Origin: Caldilineaceae bacterium
Lineage (GTDB): Bacteria; Chloroflexota; Anaerolineae; Caldilineales; Caldilineaceae
Assembly (NCBI GenBank): GCA_022824025.1
Contig: JAJEBF010000014.1
Location: 372,001 to 436,000 of the forward strand
Reading direction: 5' to 3'
Length of the DNA: 64,000 nt
Position numbers and translations under genes: made by a program. The notes under the pieces are model-generated. The model searched no databases. It was not told the origin of the DNA and worked only from the letters and a program-made list of their open reading frames with translations. Numbering within the stretch: the first letter of the stretch is position 1; each line of letters opens with the position of its first letter. This document shows, piece after piece, positions 21,004 to 29,442 of the stretch.

Positions 21004-22304
21004 CCCCCAACCGCGGGATTTCCCACCCTGTACAAGTCGCCTAGCTGCCAGCCTTCTTCCAGCCAGCCGGAAACGGCGTCCCTGCTAAGGCGCCTGGGCT
21101 TGAAGTGACTCAGACGGGCGGGATCCTGTTGAAAGCTGTATATGTATCCTCTGTCATCAAGCTGGTCAGTAAAATGATCCAATAGGTCCGGGCTATGTGT
21201 GGTCACGATTACCTGTGTTTTCTGCGCGGCGCTCTTGATCCACGCCGCCAGGAACGGCATCCAGGCCGGATGGATCCCCAGCTCGGGTTCGTCCAATACG
21301 ATGAACGATGGCAGGCGAGGAGAACTGAGAATGGCGGCCCAACATAACATGCGAATTGAGCCGTCAGACATCTCATCCAGAAAGAATGGCTCCGAACAAC
21401 CCTCCACGCGCCACTCCAGGAAAACAGAGCTCCTCCCTAGAGCCAGGGCGCGGATCTTTTGAGTGACAGGTAGAATGTCCCTGATCATGAGATTCAGCGA
21501 CTCTTCAAACGCAAAGTCTTCGTGAATCAAGTTATATAGGACAAGAACCAGATTATCTCCCGAAGGTGACACGAACAGGTCTGAACGGCCTAATTTGGGG
21601 TCAGACGACTTTATCTCCTCCACATCCATGCTGATTGCATTGTAAAACTTCCACGAAACGGTCGAGTCGATTAGTTTTCCCCGCGGCCCATAGAGAGGCA
21701 CTGATCCAGGGGCCAAAATGCTGGATTCAAGTAGCCGGGGCAAAACCGAAAGCGCGAGTTCATTGTTCGGGATGTTCTTTATGCTCTCCAAATGGCCCTT
21801 TGGGTCAACCATCGTCCTTGTAATCGGTTCAGGATAGTCTGACACGGAAATCACGCCGGAACCACTGCCGCCTTGTCCGCCCTGGACTCGATAAAATATA
21901 CGGGGATCCGAATCACCGTTTCCAAGGGCGAGAAACTCTCTTTCTACAATGACGCCATGATACGCACACGGAGCCAGTAGCTCGATTCCCAGTGTTGCCT
22001 CTTCTTTATCAAGCGCGAACTGATACTTGATTTCCACCTTGGCGGGCGCGTCGACGGTCCCATCCAGGATCTTGGCCCCTCCTAGCCGGGAAACAGCATT
22101 CTCAAAGCTGGTGCGGCCCCTCTGATCGCCCGCCCCGAAACCGGCTACACACTCCTGCAGAAACCTGAACAGCGAAATAACATTGCTCTTTCCCGATCCA
22201 TTTGCGCCAATGAAGACAGTCAGCGGACCCAAATCGAGGCCTTCTTCCAGACGGATATTCTTGTAGTTCTTAGCTGTCAGTTTTGAAACCGAGACCTTGC
22301 CCAT
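20991..22304 (-). CDS. AAA/ABC-type ATPase (RecF/OLD-like), candidate defence sensor
   Basis: A 437-aa SMC/RecF-like ATPase. ATG at 22304 is preferred because the protein then starts MGKVSVSKLTAKNYKNIRLE, the usual beginning of this family; an upstream ATG would add 20 unrelated residues. Walker A GANGSGKS is at 33-40, the ABC-like signature EMSDGSIR near 311-318, Walker B FIVLDEPELGIHP near 333-345 and the H-loop VTTHSPDLLDHF near 367. The C-terminus WQLGDLYRVGNPAVGGW is typical of stand-alone AAA_21 ATPases that pair with a TOPRIM/DUF4276-type gene. The overlap with the partner implies coupled translation. It is inserted between iolE and iolC. Confidence 0.85.
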   Translation of the reverse strand: MGKVSVSKLTAKNYKNIRLEEGLDLGPLTVFIGANGSGKSNVISLFRFLQECVAGFGAGDQRGRTSFENAVSRLGGAKILDGTVDAPAKVEIKYQFALDKEEATLGIELLAPCAYHGVIVEREFLALGNGDSDPRIFYRVQGGQGGSGSGVISVSDYPEPITRTMVDPKGHLESIKNIPNNELALSVLPRLLESSILAPGSVPLYGPRGKLIDSTVSWKFYNAISMDVEEIKSSDPKLGRSDLFVSPSGDNLVLVLYNLIHEDFAFEESLNLMIRDILPVTQKIRALALGRSSVFLEWRVEGCSEPFFLDEMSDGSIRMLCWAAILSSPRLPSFIVLDEPELGIHPAWMPFLAAWIKSAAQKTQVIVTTHSPDLLDHFTDQLDDRGYIYSFQQDPARLSHFKPRRLSRDAVSGWLEEGWQLGDLYRVGNPAVGGWPW

Positions 22305-22396
22305 GGAATTCCCATTTGGTCGGCTACGCGTGCAAGAACTCCTTCGGCAGAGGGCTGCCAACAAGAAAGTTCAGTCCCCTCTGTGCGGCGCCGCAC

Positions 22397-23422
22397 CTAA
22401 AACCCTCCCCGCTCTTCCACGAACGAGATCACCTCGTCGTATGTCGGCATGAAGTTCGCGCAGCCGTGCGCCAGCACGACGATGGCCCCGCAGGCATTGC
22501 CCAGCCGGGCAGAACGCTGCCATCCCCAGTCATTGACATAGCCGTAGATGAACCCCGCCCCGAACGCGTCCCCCGCCCCCAGTATATTGTAGATCTCCAC
22601 CGGAAAACCCGGCGCCTCCAGAACCTCGCCACCGGCCAAATGCACCCGCGAACCAAGCGCGCCCACCTTCTCAACCACCGCCTTCGGCCCCAAGGCCAGC
22701 AGCCACTCTAGCGCCGCCTTAACATCCCCCTCAACCTTCGCATCAGATATCTGCGAGTGGGTCAGAGACATCTGGCTGGCGTCGCTCAGCACCGCAGCGT
22801 TGATCTCATCCTCCGTTCCAATTACCACATCCACGTTCGGCAAAACGGACCGCGCCACCACGCCGAACGCCCGCGGATCATGCCACTGATCCGGGCGGAA
22901 GTCGAGGTCGAAGACCACAGTGGTGCCCACCTGCTGCGAATACTCCGCGCCGAACATCGTGGAACTCCGGCTCGGCTCCTTGCTAAGATTCGTGCCCGCA
23001 AACTGAAACACCTTGGCATCCGCCACCGGCGCAGCCAGAACATCGTCTATCGTCAACTCTATGTCCGCGCAGTTCTCCCGGTAATAGACCAGCGGAAAAC
23101 GGTCCGGCGGCTCGATGCCGAGCACAACCGCGCTGGTGCGATGTCCGGGTTTGCGCGGGCTGAAACTGAAATCGACCCCCTCCTTCTCCAGAAAGTCGGC
23201 GATGAAATCCCCTACCGGATCCTCACCCAGCCCAGTCACCAGCGCCGTCTTCAAGCCCAACCGCGCCCCGCCCACACTGATATTTGTCGGCGACCCTCCA
23301 ACATACGCGGCAAAGCTGCCGATGTCCGAAAACGGCGCCCCCACATCGTTGCTGTACAGGTCTATTGAGGAACGACCCATGTGCAGCGAGTCATACTTTC
23401 TCTTACCATTTTCCATCGTCAT
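22397..23422 (-). CDS. iolC: 5-Dehydro-2-deoxygluconokinase
   Basis: PfkB-family kinase that phosphorylates 5-dehydro-2-deoxygluconate in inositol catabolism. ATG at 23422 has GGAGAAG upstream and yields 341 aa; the frame is open for 41 more codons without similarity. The N-terminus DSLHMGRSSIDLYSNDVG and the substrate motif GGSPTNISVGGARLGLK are characteristic of IolC. The C-terminal PfkB signature is NILGAGDAFGAGFIYGY with the catalytic Asp in GAGDAF. HGCANFMPTYDEVISFVEE closes the protein. It is not fused to the DUF2090 aldolase domain found in some IolC homologues, which matters because no IolJ is visible. Confidence 0.93.
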   Translation of the reverse strand: MTMENGKRKYDSLHMGRSSIDLYSNDVGAPFSDIGSFAAYVGGSPTNISVGGARLGLKTALVTGLGEDPVGDFIADFLEKEGVDFSFSPRKPGHRTSAVVLGIEPPDRFPLVYYRENCADIELTIDDVLAAPVADAKVFQFAGTNLSKEPSRSSTMFGAEYSQQVGTTVVFDLDFRPDQWHDPRAFGVVARSVLPNVDVVIGTEDEINAAVLSDASQMSLTHSQISDAKVEGDVKAALEWLLALGPKAVVEKVGALGSRVHLAGGEVLEAPGFPVEIYNILGAGDAFGAGFIYGYVNDWGWQRSARLGNACGAIVVLAHGCANFMPTYDEVISFVEERGGF

Positions 23423-23493
23423 TTTTCTGGCTTCTCCGGGCCAAATCAGGCGACTGCGAACGCCTTTCACCCTTGTTGAAATACGTTGATGTT

Positions 23494-24381
23494 TCAGTAC
23501 AGGGGCAGCCTCTCGTCCACCCCTGCGTAACCGTCCTTTACCCAACCGTAATTCGGGTCCTCCTGGTTTGCCAGGCTCTGCGCGCTGCCCGCCAACACAT
23601 TCAAATAATACGTGGTGTAGCCCGGCATGCTCACGACGGGATGATACCCCTCCGGCACCAGCACCGCCTCATTGTGGCCGACCCGCACCAGCGCATCAAT
23701 CGGATTGCCCGCAGCGTGCATCGGCGAGTTTTCGTCCGTATAGACCCTCTGATAGGCGAACCCTTCAGGCCGGTCGATCCGATAGAAATAGACCTCCTCC
23801 AAATCAGCCTCGACCAGCTCTCCCGCTTCGCCCTCAATGTGGACGTCGTGCTTGTGCGGCGGATAGCTGCTCCAGTTGCCGCTCGGCGTGTAGACCTCGA
23901 CCAGCACAATTCTGTGGACCGGCGAGCCCGGCGGCAGCAGGTCGTTGATCTGGCGGCTCACGTTGTCTCCCCCGCGAACGCTCACCGCCACGTCCCCCGG
24001 TCGGATCAGCCACGGTTCGTGATCTTCAGTCGTCGGCGTCCACGTTACCGCAAACTCGCCTGCCTCCTCCGCCGTGACCGTAAGGCTGGTCTGTCTCGGC
24101 AAATAAAGCGCATGCGCTGCGCCGCTGAATACATCAGCCCGCCCGCCGATTCCGGTCCAGTTGCCTCTGTCACTTTCGACTCGGTAACGTCCGGTCAAAT
24201 TGACAAACGCAAACTCGTTTTCGCCCGTGTCAAAGGACCACGTATCTCCTTCGCCCAACCGTCTCGCCTGAAAGGATATGTACTCCCATCCAGCGCTTTG
24301 GGGCGTCACCGTTAAGATCAGACCCGGGTCCTCGCCATCGGTCTGCGGCCTCACCAGCACATTTTCTGCCGTGTAACGCAT
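23494..24381 (-). CDS. iolB: 5-Deoxy-glucuronate isomerase
   Basis: Cupin-type isomerase of the KduI/IolB family that converts 5-deoxy-glucuronate to 5-dehydro-2-deoxygluconate, linking IolD to IolC. ATG at 24381 has AAGGAGAG upstream and gives 295 aa. The metal-binding cluster is visible as SSYPPHKHDVHIEGE followed by LEEVYFYRIDRPEGF, then GHNEAVLVPEGYHPV with a further His. The C-terminus TTYYLNVLAGS and PNYGWVKDGYAGVDERLPLY is typical of IolB. It is the first gene of the minus-strand iol cluster in this window, 71 nt upstream of iolC. Confidence 0.93.
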   Translation of the reverse strand: MRYTAENVLVRPQTDGEDPGLILTVTPQSAGWEYISFQARRLGEGDTWSFDTGENEFAFVNLTGRYRVESDRGNWTGIGGRADVFSGAAHALYLPRQTSLTVTAEEAGEFAVTWTPTTEDHEPWLIRPGDVAVSVRGGDNVSRQINDLLPPGSPVHRIVLVEVYTPSGNWSSYPPHKHDVHIEGEAGELVEADLEEVYFYRIDRPEGFAYQRVYTDENSPMHAAGNPIDALVRVGHNEAVLVPEGYHPVVSMPGYTTYYLNVLAGSAQSLANQEDPNYGWVKDGYAGVDERLPLY

Positions 24382-24466
24382 TCTTGCCTTCTCTCCTTGG
24401 TCTGACGCGATAATAGCCTGCAATGAGTCCGGCTCTCAAGCCGGCGTTGCCATGCCTGCGTCCTAC

Positions 24467-24979
24467 TCACGCCTGCTTGCTCTCCCGCATGGCAAATCTC
24501 CCGAAGTCGAGCGGCTCTGTCGGATGTCCCAGCTGAGCCAGTACAGGAGTCATCTGACTGCGATGTTCAGTGGCGTGATTGAATACGTGACGCAGAACGT
24601 CGTCCACTCTCAGTTCATATGCCGTGCCTTCGATGTTGCGGTACAGGAGAAAGTCATTGAACCTGCTGTTCGTCAAGCTGCCAAGGAAATCCCCCCACGC
24701 ATCCCACAGGGGGACCCACGCCGCCCGAACTTCGTCGAAAGAGGCAAACTCGGAAGCGCCGGGCAATTCGGGTGGACTGAATCCCTCCAGCCGTTGCAGC
24801 CACACTTTCTCCGCGCCGTAACTATGAGCTGTCAATCCATGGAGCGACTGCCAGAAAAAGGGGCGTTCCGCGAGATAATCCGCCTCCGAGAGCGCCTCCA
24901 GGCTCGGAAAGACCCGCCGCCAAGCCCACTTGTTGTATTCAAAAAGCCTGTTTACGGATTGAACAGACATTAGATTCAT
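24467..24979 (-). CDS. DinB-family protein
   Basis: A 170-aa four-helix DinB/YfiT-like protein. The expected metal-binding triad appears as His in LHGLTAHSYGAE and the two histidines of VLRHVFNHATEHRSQM. LFEYNKWAWRRVF at the N-terminus and LAQLGHPTEPLDFG at the C-terminus are typical. Such proteins are metal-dependent thiol transferases or damage-inducible proteins of unknown substrate. The alternative ATG three codons in (24970) has the better placed AAGGA-type ribosome site. It is a clear paralogue of the gene at 25535-26032. Confidence 0.83.
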   Translation of the reverse strand: MNLMSVQSVNRLFEYNKWAWRRVFPSLEALSEADYLAERPFFWQSLHGLTAHSYGAEKVWLQRLEGFSPPELPGASEFASFDEVRAAWVPLWDAWGDFLGSLTNSRFNDFLLYRNIEGTAYELRVDDVLRHVFNHATEHRSQMTPVLAQLGHPTEPLDFGRFAMRESKQA

Positions 24980-25534
24980 CCTTATGAGTCTTGGTTGCGA
25001 GTCGTCTTCAGTTGCAGCTTCCCTGCACCGTTCACCCGACCTGTAAATTGATTCGTGTGGGGTATGGGGCTAGCTTGGCCCGCCTCATTCCCACACGGCC
25101 GGCGTCTGCAGCAACCACAGGAACCTTATAGCACGCAGAGTCTGAAATGTCAATCACCTTCCAGGTATCCTGTTTGCCATCCAGATCCTTGATTGCCAGC
25201 AAAAGCTTCCCCCGGGCTCCAGCGAAATTCCCCCGACGTAACCCGAAATTTCCGCCTGTCCTGCCTTGCCCCTTGTCGTTGCCAATCGGCAAATGCCCGC
25301 CCCGCCTCCCCCTGTAGGGGCGCCCCATGTGGGCGCCCTCCCCGCCGATCCCCCATGCACCGTTGCCGTTCTTCGCGCCTCTTCGCGTAACCACCGAACG
25401 ACTTCCCTGGAGCGCGCGCCAAATGCGCGCCCCAAACGGACGCCGCCTGTATTTCATTTTCCGGGAAGTGGAGGCTCGCGCGCAGCCCTCGGACCGCGCG
25501 TCAGCAACCTGAAGATCAGACCAGCCAAACGAGC
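24980..25534 (-). other. Spacer between DinB paralogues with a palindromic repeat
   Basis: 555 nt with no credible gene; several overlapping short open frames are products of base composition. It contains a copy of the GGGCGCCC palindromic element (25312-25338) and the phrase CGTTCTTCGCGCCTCTTCGCG near 25368, which recurs in a similar form near 62970. Confidence 0.55.
25312..25338. repeat. Palindromic intergenic element, partial copy
   Basis: CTGTAGGGGCGCCC, a 5-nt spacer CATGT, then GGGCGCCC. The left arm and spacer layout match the perfect copy at 62835-62867, but the right arm diverges after GGGCGCCC, leaving an 8-bp stem. Confidence 0.75.
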
Positions 25535-26032
25535 TTACTGTCTCTCGGTAATGGCAAAATAGGCATAATCCAGCGGTTCGGTCGGATGTCCCAACTGTGC
25601 CAGAACCGGTGTCATCTGGCTTCGGTGCTCAGTGCCATGGTTCACGACATGGCGCAAAACATCATCCAGCAATATGCTGAATCCGGCGCCCTCGTCATTG
25701 CGATAGGTGACAGTACTGGTGAGCGAGCTCGATTCCAACGAACCGAGATACGCCTGCCACGCGTCCCACAGAGGTTCCCACGCACTGTGCAAAGCCGCGA
25801 ACGTTGGGAACTCCCCGGCTGTCGCCGGCTGCGGCGAACGGCCGTCCCTGGATCGGAGCAGCCAATTCCTCTCTGAGCTGAAACCGTGGACAGCCAGCCC
25901 ATGCAGAGAGTGCCAGAAGAAAGGGCGCTCAGCGAAATACTCCTCTTCCGGAAGCGCCGCCAAACTTGGAAACACTCTCTTCCAGGCCCACATGTTGAAG
26001 GCGAATAGCCGACCTGCAGTCTGAACAGCCAT
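25535..26032 (-). CDS. DinB-family protein, second copy
   Basis: A 165-aa DinB/YfiT-like protein, starting at ATG 26032 with GAGAGGA upstream. It shares FPSLAALPEEEYFAERPFFW-type blocks with the neighbouring paralogue, including SLHGLAVHGFSSE, PLWDAW, and an almost identical C-terminal motif VLRHVVNHGTEHRSQM with LAQLGHPTEPLDY. The putative metal ligands are the same three histidines. The two copies lie in tandem about 550 nt apart on the same strand, an older duplication judging by divergence in the middle. Confidence 0.83.
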   Translation of the reverse strand: MAVQTAGRLFAFNMWAWKRVFPSLAALPEEEYFAERPFFWHSLHGLAVHGFSSERNWLLRSRDGRSPQPATAGEFPTFAALHSAWEPLWDAWQAYLGSLESSSLTSTVTYRNDEGAGFSILLDDVLRHVVNHGTEHRSQMTPVLAQLGHPTEPLDYAYFAITERQ

Positions 26033-26238
26033 TGACGCAGTCCTCTCGTTTTCTTATGTTCGGAGTGTATGCGAATCCAACTCTTACGCGCTCTTGCGCT
26101 TACTGTCCTGGAGGCGAGCCGCCTGGCGTACACGATACCATGTCTCGCCATACGCCCTTTCGCACTGCGCCCGCAGCCTCTGCCTGGAATCCTCGGAAGG
26201 CGAAACCAAAATGACCAAGCCTCTACCGTATGCCTGCC

Positions 26239-26655
26239 TCAGTCCCGGCGCCACACACTCCCAGTCCGCGGCAATACTGCCAGCGGCCCGTCCGCCGCGG
26301 CCGCGCCGCGTTCGCGCAGAAAATCAACTGCCTGCCGCAATACCCTCTCCGCTGACAAACTGCTGGTGTCAATCACCAGGTCCGCCGAATTGCGCGCATG
26401 CCCAAGCCGTTTCAGTTCCGTCCTGCGCCAGGGCTCGTCCCAGCTCACGTCGGGACGCCTCTCACCTTGGGCTGCCAGGTCCGCATCCAGAAATATCAGC
26501 CACCTTGGCGGCCGGATACGCTGCCACATGTCTTGTACCTGGCTGTGCTCCTGGGCAACAGGGCGGGCATTGTAACCCAACTCTCTCAGCCCGGCCACAA
26601 GTGTCGATTTGCCGGCCGCGCTCACACCTGCAATCTTGACAAGGTCCAAATTCAC
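26239..26655 (-). CDS. Small P-loop NTPase, probable kinase-like
   Basis: A 138-aa protein with an N-terminal Walker A motif GVSAAGKST (10-18) and a later strand ADLVIDTSSLSAERVLRQ typical of small nucleoside/nucleotide-kinase-like P-loop proteins. RPPRWLIFLDADLAAQ and RRTELKRLGHAR provide a plausible lid region. The start is probably GTG at 26655; the ribosome site is weak. The function is unknown. It may phosphorylate a small molecule. Confidence 0.65.
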   Translation of the reverse strand: MNLDLVKIAGVSAAGKSTLVAGLRELGYNARPVAQEHSQVQDMWQRIRPPRWLIFLDADLAAQGERRPDVSWDEPWRRTELKRLGHARNSADLVIDTSSLSAERVLRQAVDFLRERGAAAADGPLAVLPRTGSVWRRD

Positions 26656-26717
26656 TTAGGCCGCCCCCATCGGCGGTCAGAATAACGCACACGCAATCCA
26701 GCTCAGTCAGGATAATC

Positions 26718-27443
26718 CTATATGGGCAGCGTGATTTCCATCTGGCGGATCTTCTGCTCCCTCTCATGAGTTCCAACCATGATAGCCAGGACCGTCGAGT
26801 CGTCCTTTGGCCGCCCCTTGTCCTGCTCCATAGCCGCCTCTAAGATGCTGTCGGCGATCCCCTTGGCGCCGCCTATCGCGGAAGGAGCGCCGCCGCTCCC
26901 ATTCAGCCTGGCCGCCCCGGCTACATCCATGGACCCGCCGCTGCGGCGCCCCGCGCTCCAGATTCCATCCGTAAATACTACAGCCGTCAAACCGGGCGCA
27001 AGCGGCAGTTCAACGATATTGGGTTTTGTATTTCGATAAATGCCAATCGCGTCGCACGGTTCGTCCAGCCACTCCGTTCTGCCATCCCTCTGAACCAGTA
27101 CAGGGCAGCGGCTGTTGCGGCTGAGAACAAGCGTCTCCGTTACCAGATCGACGCTCGCAATGACCAGCTCCGCGCTGACCTTCCCGCCCCGGTTGGTGCG
27201 CAAATAATCGTGTGTAGCCCGCGCCACCGCGCCATCCCGCACACCTTCAGCGATCAAGCTCATCGCCTTCCGCGCCACCACGTTGCTGATCGCTTTCGCG
27301 CTCCGGCCGCTCCGCTGGCCGTCGGAAACGACGATGCTGATACCGCCGTGCGGGCGCTCCACCACCTCCACCGTATCCCCGCTCTCGCTCGCCGCGTATT
27401 TCGCGACCTTCGCTACGGCGATCTGGATTTCAAGTCTTTTCAT
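26718..27443 (-). CDS. SpoIIE/PP2C-type serine phosphatase domain protein
   Basis: A 241-aa single-domain phosphatase of the SpoIIE/PPM group. ATG at 27443 is preferred, giving [20 protein letters not shown]; the upstream 55 codons look non-coding. Metal-binding acidic motifs are visible: [27 protein letters not shown] and [12 protein letters not shown]. The [16 protein letters not shown] helix matches the family. SpoIIE-type phosphatases usually dephosphorylate anti-anti-sigma factors in partner-switching networks, but no partner kinase or STAS protein is encoded nearby. Confidence 0.8.
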   Translation of the reverse strand: MKRLEIQIAVAKVAKYAASESGDTVEVVERPHGGISIVVSDGQRSGRSAKAISNVVARKAMSLIAEGVRDGAVARATHDYLRTNRGGKVSAELVIASVDLVTETLVLSRNSRCPVLVQRDGRTEWLDEPCDAIGIYRNTKPNIVELPLAPGLTAVVFTDGIWSAGRRSGGSMDVAGAARLNGSGGAPSAIGGAKGIADSILEAAMEQDKGRPKDDSTVLAIMVGTHEREQKIRQMEITLPI

Positions 27444-27877
27444 TTGCCGAGAGAGCCCCCCACAAAGGCACTGACCCCCGCCGCGACACCGGCCGAGCCG
27501 CCCCTGCAAAAAAATGCGTCTTCCCGCGCAGCCAACTGCGCCTGAGCACACAACGCTGCCCACTCCATATTTGCCTGGCATAAAAGCACACCTAAAGTCA
27601 AAAGTCAATCAATCACGCGCAAAACAAGCAGTCCTGCTCCGCAGTCGTCCGGAAAAGGTAGCTTCAGATTCCACTCCAGACTCGATGAGTCCTGGGGAAG
27701 CAAGCTGCAAAACTCAGTGCAATCCCCCAAAGACGTATCCAACCTCTCCCCCGCCTCTCCCAACCCCCAAAATGCCCACCCCGCGGCCCATCCCCATCCC
27801 CGCCACCCCCTGACGCCTACCCCACAATGTTTACAATTCCCATCACCCCCCCAAGACCCTTCCGCGCGCCCGCCCAT

Positions 27878-27920
27878 CCCCCAAATCCCCATAATCCCCC
27901 CAAATCCCCGTTCAGACAGC
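27878..27920 (-). repeat. C-rich dispersed element, G-quadruplex-capable on minus strand
   Basis: Four C-runs separated by AAAT, ATAAT and AAAT (27878-27909) followed by GTTCAGACAG. The minus strand satisfies the G3+N1-7 quadruplex rule. A close relative with the same order of runs and the trailing TTCAGACA lies at 37752-37795. Confidence 0.75.
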
Positions 27921-27940
27921 GCCCCGTTCCCCAAGCTACC

Positions 27941-27967
27941 CCACTATCCACTATCCACTATCCACTG
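27941..27967 (+). repeat. CCACTAT heptamer array
   Basis: Three perfect CCACTAT units in tandem (27941-27961) followed by a partial unit that runs into CCACTGCAG. The TGACCAC array near 54021 ends with the same CCACTGCAG sequence. Confidence 0.85.
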
Positions 27968-28029
27968 CAGTTTGACACCTGGACCGCCCTAAATGATAAT
28001 TTCCGAAACTGGTCACAGGAGACGCAACA

Positions 28030-29169
28030 ATGAAAATCACCCGCATCGACACGCATCTGACGGAACTGGCTAACCGCTCCATCCCCTTTGTCGTCGTCCA
28101 TACCGACGAAGGCATCCACGGCGTCGGCGAACCCTTCTCGTGCGGGCCCGACGGCGCAACCGTCGCCGCCATCCACGACCTGGAAAAATGGCTGACAGGA
28201 CGCGATCCCCGCGACATCGAAGGCCTCTACCATCTGATGTACGCCGGAGGCCGCTTCCCCGGCGGCTCCGTTGTCAACGCCGCCATCAGCGGCATCGAAC
28301 ACGCGCTCTGGGATATCGCCGGCAAGGCCGCCGGTCTGCCCGTATACAGGCTCGTCGGCGGCAAAGCCCGCAATCGCGTCCGCGTCTACCAGAGCGTTGG
28401 CGGCAACACGCCCCAAGAGGCGGCAGAGGACGCCATCCGCCTCATCCAGACCTATGGTTACACCGCCCTCAAAATGGGTCCCCTCCCGCCCGGCTGGCAC
28501 CAGATGCCTTGGAACCGCGCCCTGCGCGAGACAGAACGACGCGTCGCCGCCGTCCGCGAAGCCGTGGGACCCGATATCGATATCGGCCTGGACCCCCACG
28601 CCCGCATCCTCGAAATCGGCCGCGCCGCCCAGCTTTGCGAGGTAGTCGCCCCCTACCGGCCACTCTTCGTCGAAGAACCACTCCGACCCGAAAACTATGA
28701 CGCGCTCGCCAAACTCAGCCAGAAGGTCAACGTCCCCATCGCTACCGGCGAAATGCTCTACACACGTCACGAATTTCGCGAGCTGCTGGGCCACCATGCC
28801 GTCGACATTATCCAGCCCGACATCTGCATCACCGGCGGACTCTGGGAAATGAAAAAGATCGCCTCAATGGCCGAGGCGCACTACGCCAGCGTCGCCCCCC
28901 ACAATCCTTGCGGACCGGTCGCCACCGCCGTAAATGTCCATTTCGCGGCCAGCACCTCCAACTTCCTGATCCTCGAATACAAGGCTGACGAGGGCCGCCG
29001 CGCCGAAATCGTCGACGAACCCGTCAAGCTGATCGACGGCTACCTGGAACTGCCAAATCGCCCCGGCCTCGGCATCGACCTCAACATCGACGCCCTCGCC
29101 TCGTACCCGGGCCGCCCCTGGCACAGACCGTTTCTCATCCGCCCCGACGGATCTCTGGCCTACCAGTAA
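28030..29169 (+). CDS. Enolase-superfamily sugar-acid dehydratase, galactonate dehydratase-like
   Basis: A 379-aa mandelate-racemase/muconate-lactonising-type enzyme that probably dehydrates an aldonic acid to a 2-keto-3-deoxy acid. The start has AGGAGA upstream. The capping domain is followed by the barrel with GYTALKMGP, the D-x-H motif GLDPHARI (metal Asp plus catalytic His), FVEEPLRPEN and IATGEM as second and third metal ligands, and VAPHNPCGP with a catalytic His. The D-x-H arrangement is that of D-galactonate and mannonate dehydratases. The exact substrate is not certain. It stands alone on the plus strand. Confidence 0.87.
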   Translation: MKITRIDTHLTELANRSIPFVVVHTDEGIHGVGEPFSCGPDGATVAAIHDLEKWLTGRDPRDIEGLYHLMYAGGRFPGGSVVNAAISGIEHALWDIAGKAAGLPVYRLVGGKARNRVRVYQSVGGNTPQEAAEDAIRLIQTYGYTALKMGPLPPGWHQMPWNRALRETERRVAAVREAVGPDIDIGLDPHARILEIGRAAQLCEVVAPYRPLFVEEPLRPENYDALAKLSQKVNVPIATGEMLYTRHEFRELLGHHAVDIIQPDICITGGLWEMKKIASMAEAHYASVAPHNPCGPVATAVNVHFAASTSNFLILEYKADEGRRAEIVDEPVKLIDGYLELPNRPGLGIDLNIDALASYPGRPWHRPFLIRPDGSLAYQ

Positions 29170-29442
29170 TTCCGTCGCCAAAGCAACGATTTCAAGTTGC
29201 CGCCGCAAACCATTGCGAAGGCCCTGTCGCAGGGCAATTTCCAGTCAGGAGCCGGGCGGCCCGCTCACAGCCGACGTCCTGCTTCAGACGCAACGCGGGC
29301 CTGAAGATGTCGAAACGCACGACCCGAACGAACGGACGCGGACCTTACAAGGTCCCCCGACCAGCCTCCCCCTACCAGCTGCCGTTCGCAGAGAAAACTT
29401 ATACGAACTCCAATCGCAGGCCGCACGCCAAGGATAAACCCC

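Larger units (their letters stand above)
27444..28029 (+). other. C-rich spacer holding repeat elements
   Basis: 586 nt between divergently transcribed genes. The right half is strikingly C-rich on the plus strand and contains a G-quadruplex-capable element (27878-27920) and a CCACTAT heptamer array (27941-27967). Promoters for both flanking genes should lie here, but I did not find convincing boxes. Confidence 0.55.

Noticed and set aside
25032..25457. Gly/Arg-rich frames in the spacer between the DinB genes
   Set aside because: They overlap one another in several frames, cross the palindromic repeat and show no protein signature.
27941..27967. Possible CRISPR-like array
   Set aside because: The units are only 7 nt with no spacers between them and no cas genes are present. 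It is a simple tandem repeat.
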